From Rhodospirillales bacterium (GTDB taxonomy: Bacteria > Pseudomonadota > Alphaproteobacteria > Acetobacterales > Acetobacteraceae), in the NCBI GenBank assembly GCA_017304945.1, contig JAFKLG010000057.1:1-64000 (forward strand): a stretch of 64,000 nucleotides of DNA. The letters run 5' to 3'. The position numbers and the translations under genes are program-made. Shown here in pieces: positions 61,563 to 64,000 of this stretch (position 1 is its first letter; each line of letters begins with the position of its first letter). The notes below the pieces were generated by a model, which was not told the DNA's origin, did no database searches, and was given only the letters and a program-made list of their open reading frames with translations.

Positions 61563-62810
61563 TCAGGTGCCGGCGGCGCCCGCGCTCTGCGGCGCCGGCT
61601 CGATCATGGTCGGGCCACCTCGCTCGATGCGGAACACCGCCAGGCCACGGCGCACCTGCCCATCCGGGAGCAGCCCGATCCAGCCGTCCACGCCCAGGAA
61701 TCCGGCCGGCTGGCTGAGCGCACCAATGCTGTAGCCGCCCTGGCCGGCCACCACGCGCGCGATCGATGCGGCATCGAAGGCGAGGTCGGCCAGCGGCGAG
61801 GGCTGCGTGTTGAACTTCGCCGCGTAACCCTGCTCGAGCCCACTCCGTGCCGCCGGGTCCGGCGCCGCATACCAGGCCCCGGTCATCGCCCCCGACCCGC
61901 TGGCCGGGGAGGCCCAGATCGCCGGCCCGATCACCTGCACCGCGCCGCGGTCGATGTCGTAATAGGGCAGCAGCGCGGCGACCTCGGCGAGTTCCTCGCC
62001 GGTATCGGCCAGCAGCAGCGCATTGAACGGCGCCGGCGGGATCGACGAACGGGCGAGTTCCTGTGCCTCTCGCCGGCCTTCGGGCGTGTTCAGGGCGCGG
62101 GCCGCCTTGATCTTCGCATCGATCGGGCCGCGGCGATTGGCGTAGCCCGACAGGTCGCGGGTCGCCGCGTTGATCGCGGCCATGCCCTTGGCGTGGGTGC
62201 GGATATCCGGGGCGGGCAGCCCGGCCGCCGTGGTGGCGCGGGTCAGCGCATCGCCCATCGCGCGGCCGAACTCGGTATCGGGAAGCAGGGCGGCGAACTG
62301 GGTCTTGCCCTGCGCCTGCGTCGCGGCGAGCAGGCGGCGGATCTGCTGGCCGGGCGTGATGCCCAGCGTCCACACGCCGGGCTGCGCCTGGGACGGGTCG
62401 TTGGTGAAGGCCAGCACCGGCACCCCGGCGTTGCGCGCGATCGGCGCGACCGCGGCGGTTTCGGCCGAGGTCAGCGGGCCCAGGATGATGCCCACCCCTT
62501 CGGCCATCGCCTGCTGCGCGGCCGCGGCGGCGCCCTCCGGCGTGCCGCGCGTGTCCTTCACAGACAGCGGTGGCGAGTCGGGCGCCGGCAGGGCAAGTTG
62601 GGCGGCCTGCAGCATCGCCTGGCCGAGATCGGCGCGCGGACCGCTGAGCGGCAGGAGAATGGCAACCCGGCTGCCGCCATGCGCCGACGCGTTGGCAGCC
62701 GGCGTGCCGAGAACGGTTGGTCCGGTCCCCGCTGGGCCGTACGACCCGCCCGAACCGCAGGCCGCCAGTGCGAGCGTGCCAAAAAGGACCAGGAATGCCC
62801 GACGAAGCAT
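61563..62810 (-). CDS. penicillin-binding protein activator-like lipoprotein (LpoA/LppC type)
   Basis: A 415-residue lipoprotein with signal 'MLRRAFLVLFGTLALAAC' (lipobox LAAC, Cys18). The mature part has the periplasmic-binding fold of the LpoA C-terminal domain: 'VAILLPLSGPRADLGQAMLQ', 'GVGIILGPLTSAETAAVAPI', 'GVPVLAFTND' and 'LLPDTEFGRAMGDAL'. In E. coli LpoA stimulates PBP1A; the alphaproteobacterial form lacks the N-terminal TPR domain, as here. The gene order with rsmI is conserved widely. Its first 16 bases overlap the start of the divergent rsmI gene. Confidence 0.87.
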   Translation of the reverse strand: MLRRAFLVLFGTLALAACGSGGSYGPAGTGPTVLGTPAANASAHGGSRVAILLPLSGPRADLGQAMLQAAQLALPAPDSPPLSVKDTRGTPEGAAAAAQQAMAEGVGIILGPLTSAETAAVAPIARNAGVPVLAFTNDPSQAQPGVWTLGITPGQQIRRLLAATQAQGKTQFAALLPDTEFGRAMGDALTRATTAAGLPAPDIRTHAKGMAAINAATRDLSGYANRRGPIDAKIKAARALNTPEGRREAQELARSSIPPAPFNALLLADTGEELAEVAALLPYYDIDRGAVQVIGPAIWASPASGSGAMTGAWYAAPDPAARSGLEQGYAAKFNTQPSPLADLAFDAASIARVVAGQGGYSIGALSQPAGFLGVDGWIGLLPDGQVRRGLAVFRIERGGPTMIEPAPQSAGAAGT

Positions 62811-63688
62811 GCGTCCCGTCTCCCGATGCGCGGCCGGAGCAAGCGGCCGGTCCGCCTCAGGGTCTTGTGCTGGTTTCCACGCCGATCGGCAACCTCGCGG
62901 ATCTCACGCCGCGCGCGCGGGAGGCATTGCGCAACAGTGATGTGATCCTGTGCGAGGACACGCGCCACTCGGCGCGGCTGCTCGCGGCGATCGGGGCGCA
63001 GGCGCGGACCGAACCGCTGCACGAGTACAACGAAGACGCGCGGATCGCCCCGGTGCTGGCGATGCTGCAGGCCGGCAAGCGCATCGCGCTGATCTCGGAT
63101 GCCGGGACACCGCTGGTGTCAGACCCGGGTTTCCGCCTGGTGCGTGCGGCGATTGCGGCCGATCTGCCGGTCACCGGCCTGCCGGGGGCGAATGCCGCGG
63201 TGCTCGCATTGGTGCTCTCCGGCCTGCCGCCGCAGCCGTTCCTGTTCCTGGGCTTCCCGCCGCCGCGCCAGGCCGCCCGCCGCGCCGCGTTCGGGGCGCT
63301 GCGGGCCGCCGAACGGGCCGGGCTGTCGGCCACGCTGATCTGGCACGAGGCGCCGCACCGGCTGGCCGAGATGCTGGCGGACCTGCATGCCAGCTTCGGC
63401 GATCGCCAGGCCGCGGTCGCGCGCGAACTGACCAAGCGGTTCGAGGAGGTGCGCCGCGGGCCGGTGTCGGCGCTCGCCGCGGCGTATGCGGATACCCCGC
63501 CGCGCGGCGAGATCACGGTGCTGGTGGGCCCGCCCGAGCAGGATGACCCCGAGGACCTGGATGGGCGGCTGCGCGCCGCGCTCGCGACCCAGAGCGTGCG
63601 GGATGCGGCGGCGACGGTCGCGGCGGCGACGGGCTTGCCCCGCAAGACGGTGTATGCCCGGGCGCTGGAACTCGCCGCGGAGGGGTGA
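62795..63688 (+). CDS. rsmI: 16S rRNA (cytidine1402-2'-O)-methyltransferase
   Basis: A 297-residue SAM-dependent methyltransferase of the tetrapyrrole-methylase fold that modifies C1402 of 16S rRNA. Signature segments are 'LVLVSTPIGNLADLTPRARE', 'CEDTRHSARLL', 'LISDAGTPLVSDPGFRLV', 'LPGANAAVLALVLSGLP', 'FLGFPP' and 'ARELTKRFEEVRRGP'. The ATG at 62795 has an AGGA site and gives a 25-residue leader before the family core. This start lies inside the 5' end of the divergent lpoA-like gene, an unusual head-to-head overlap; a later start would remove the overlap but has no clear ATG. Confidence 0.93.
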   Translation: MPDEACVPSPDARPEQAAGPPQGLVLVSTPIGNLADLTPRAREALRNSDVILCEDTRHSARLLAAIGAQARTEPLHEYNEDARIAPVLAMLQAGKRIALISDAGTPLVSDPGFRLVRAAIAADLPVTGLPGANAAVLALVLSGLPPQPFLFLGFPPPRQAARRAAFGALRAAERAGLSATLIWHEAPHRLAEMLADLHASFGDRQAAVARELTKRFEEVRRGPVSALAAAYADTPPRGEITVLVGPPEQDDPEDLDGRLRAALATQSVRDAAATVAAATGLPRKTVYARALELAAEG

Positions 63689-63744
63689 GGCGTCACCCGT
63701 CCCCGGAGACTCCCACCGGGTCGCGGGGCCAGAGCCGCCGCGCG

Positions 63745-64000
63745 CTACAGCAGCAATGCGCCCAGCAGGGCGTCGAGTCGGAGACGGCCTTCGCTGGTGG
63801 CGATTAGGCTTCCGTCGCGCCAGTCCAGATAGCCCTCGGCCTCGGCCTGGGCCAGTACGTCGGGGTCGACCGCCTCGGCGATGCTGCGGCCGGTGCGGCG
63901 ATGGAAGCGGGCCGCGTCGACCCCCTCGGTGAGCCGCAGGCCCATCAACAGGGCTTCCCGCGCGCGCTCCTCGGGCTCGAGCGGGATTTCGTCCGTGCTG
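63745..64000 (-). CDS. hemW: heme chaperone HemW-like radical SAM protein, C-terminal end (cut by window)
   Basis: Only the last 85 codons are in the window; the 5' part lies to the right. The visible sequence ('PLEPEERAREALLMGLRLTE', then 'GVDAARFHRRTGRSIAEAVD' and 'GYLDWRDGSLIATSEGRLRL') is the C-terminal domain of HemW/HemN-like proteins, ending 'DALLGALLL'. HemW is thought to deliver haem to membrane respiratory enzymes. The radical SAM CxxxCxxC motif is outside the window, so the call rests on this conserved tail. Confidence 0.82.
   Translation of the reverse strand, partial: STDEIPLEPEERAREALLMGLRLTEGVDAARFHRRTGRSIAEAVDPDVLAQAEAEGYLDWRDGSLIATSEGRLRLDALLGALLL

Overview
The window is GC-rich (roughly 70%), densely coded chromosome from an alphaproteobacterium, most likely Acetobacteraceae (Roseomonas/Rhodopila-like). 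That assignment is an inference from base composition, the conserved yfgM-bamB-der block, the lpoA/lppC-like activator next to rsmI, and the catabolic gene content. I see no rRNA, tRNA or CRISPR array. No gene-free stretch exceeds 300 bases.

Layout. (1) 1-10162: distal end of a contractile-type phage tail module: baseplate J (cut by the window edge, possibly frameshifted), a tail protein, a glycine-rich tail protein, an adaptor-like protein and three large fibre/spike proteins. The fibres carry ten KxYVD/GGTLTG repeats, two fibronectin III domains, and a LamG-like plus SGNH-esterase-like module. Host genes resume 13 bp later. (2) 10176-16669: housekeeping genes: yqgE, a Prx5 peroxiredoxin, der, bamB, a yfgM-like gene, a small lipoprotein and a dihydroorotase-family enzyme that ends the next operon. 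(3) 16703-21096: protocatechuate catabolism (pcaH-pcaG-pcaB) and D-galactonate catabolism (dgoK-dgoA). (4) 21178-30557: a cysteine hydrolase, an N-formylglutamate amidohydrolase, then a rightward run of quinone reductase, EamA exporter, alpha/beta hydrolase, DinG-like Fe-S helicase, TerB-like protein and PhoR-like kinase. (5) 30562-35163: a carboxymuconolactone decarboxylase-like gene, an operon of two metal-dependent amidohydrolases plus a Rieske protein, and an AnsP-type permease broken by an internal deletion. (6) 35171-55051: an MsbA-like ABC exporter, then the most striking locus, a gene for a 4949-residue repeat protein followed immediately by its likely type I secretion ABC transporter and membrane-fusion protein. 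(7) 55124-64000: DUF3072 protein, a second cysteine hydrolase, a FecBCD-type metal/siderophore ABC importer with a DUF2946 protein, a chimeric ORF ending in the last third of a GH4 glycosidase, adenosine kinase-like gene, lpoA-like lipoprotein, rsmI and the end of hemW.

The best candidate for an undescribed system is the three-gene locus at 37233-55051. The giant protein has about 78 repeats built around an [ILV]x[ILV]xD[TS]xA core, no Sec signal, no visible RTX nonapeptides and one cysteine. Its central third is an ordered array of long and short units, for part of its length strictly alternating. It is probably a secreted surface or biofilm adhesin of a non-RTX kind. Two genes look like deletion products (the AnsP permease and the GH4 chimera), which suggests ongoing loss of accessory catabolic functions.
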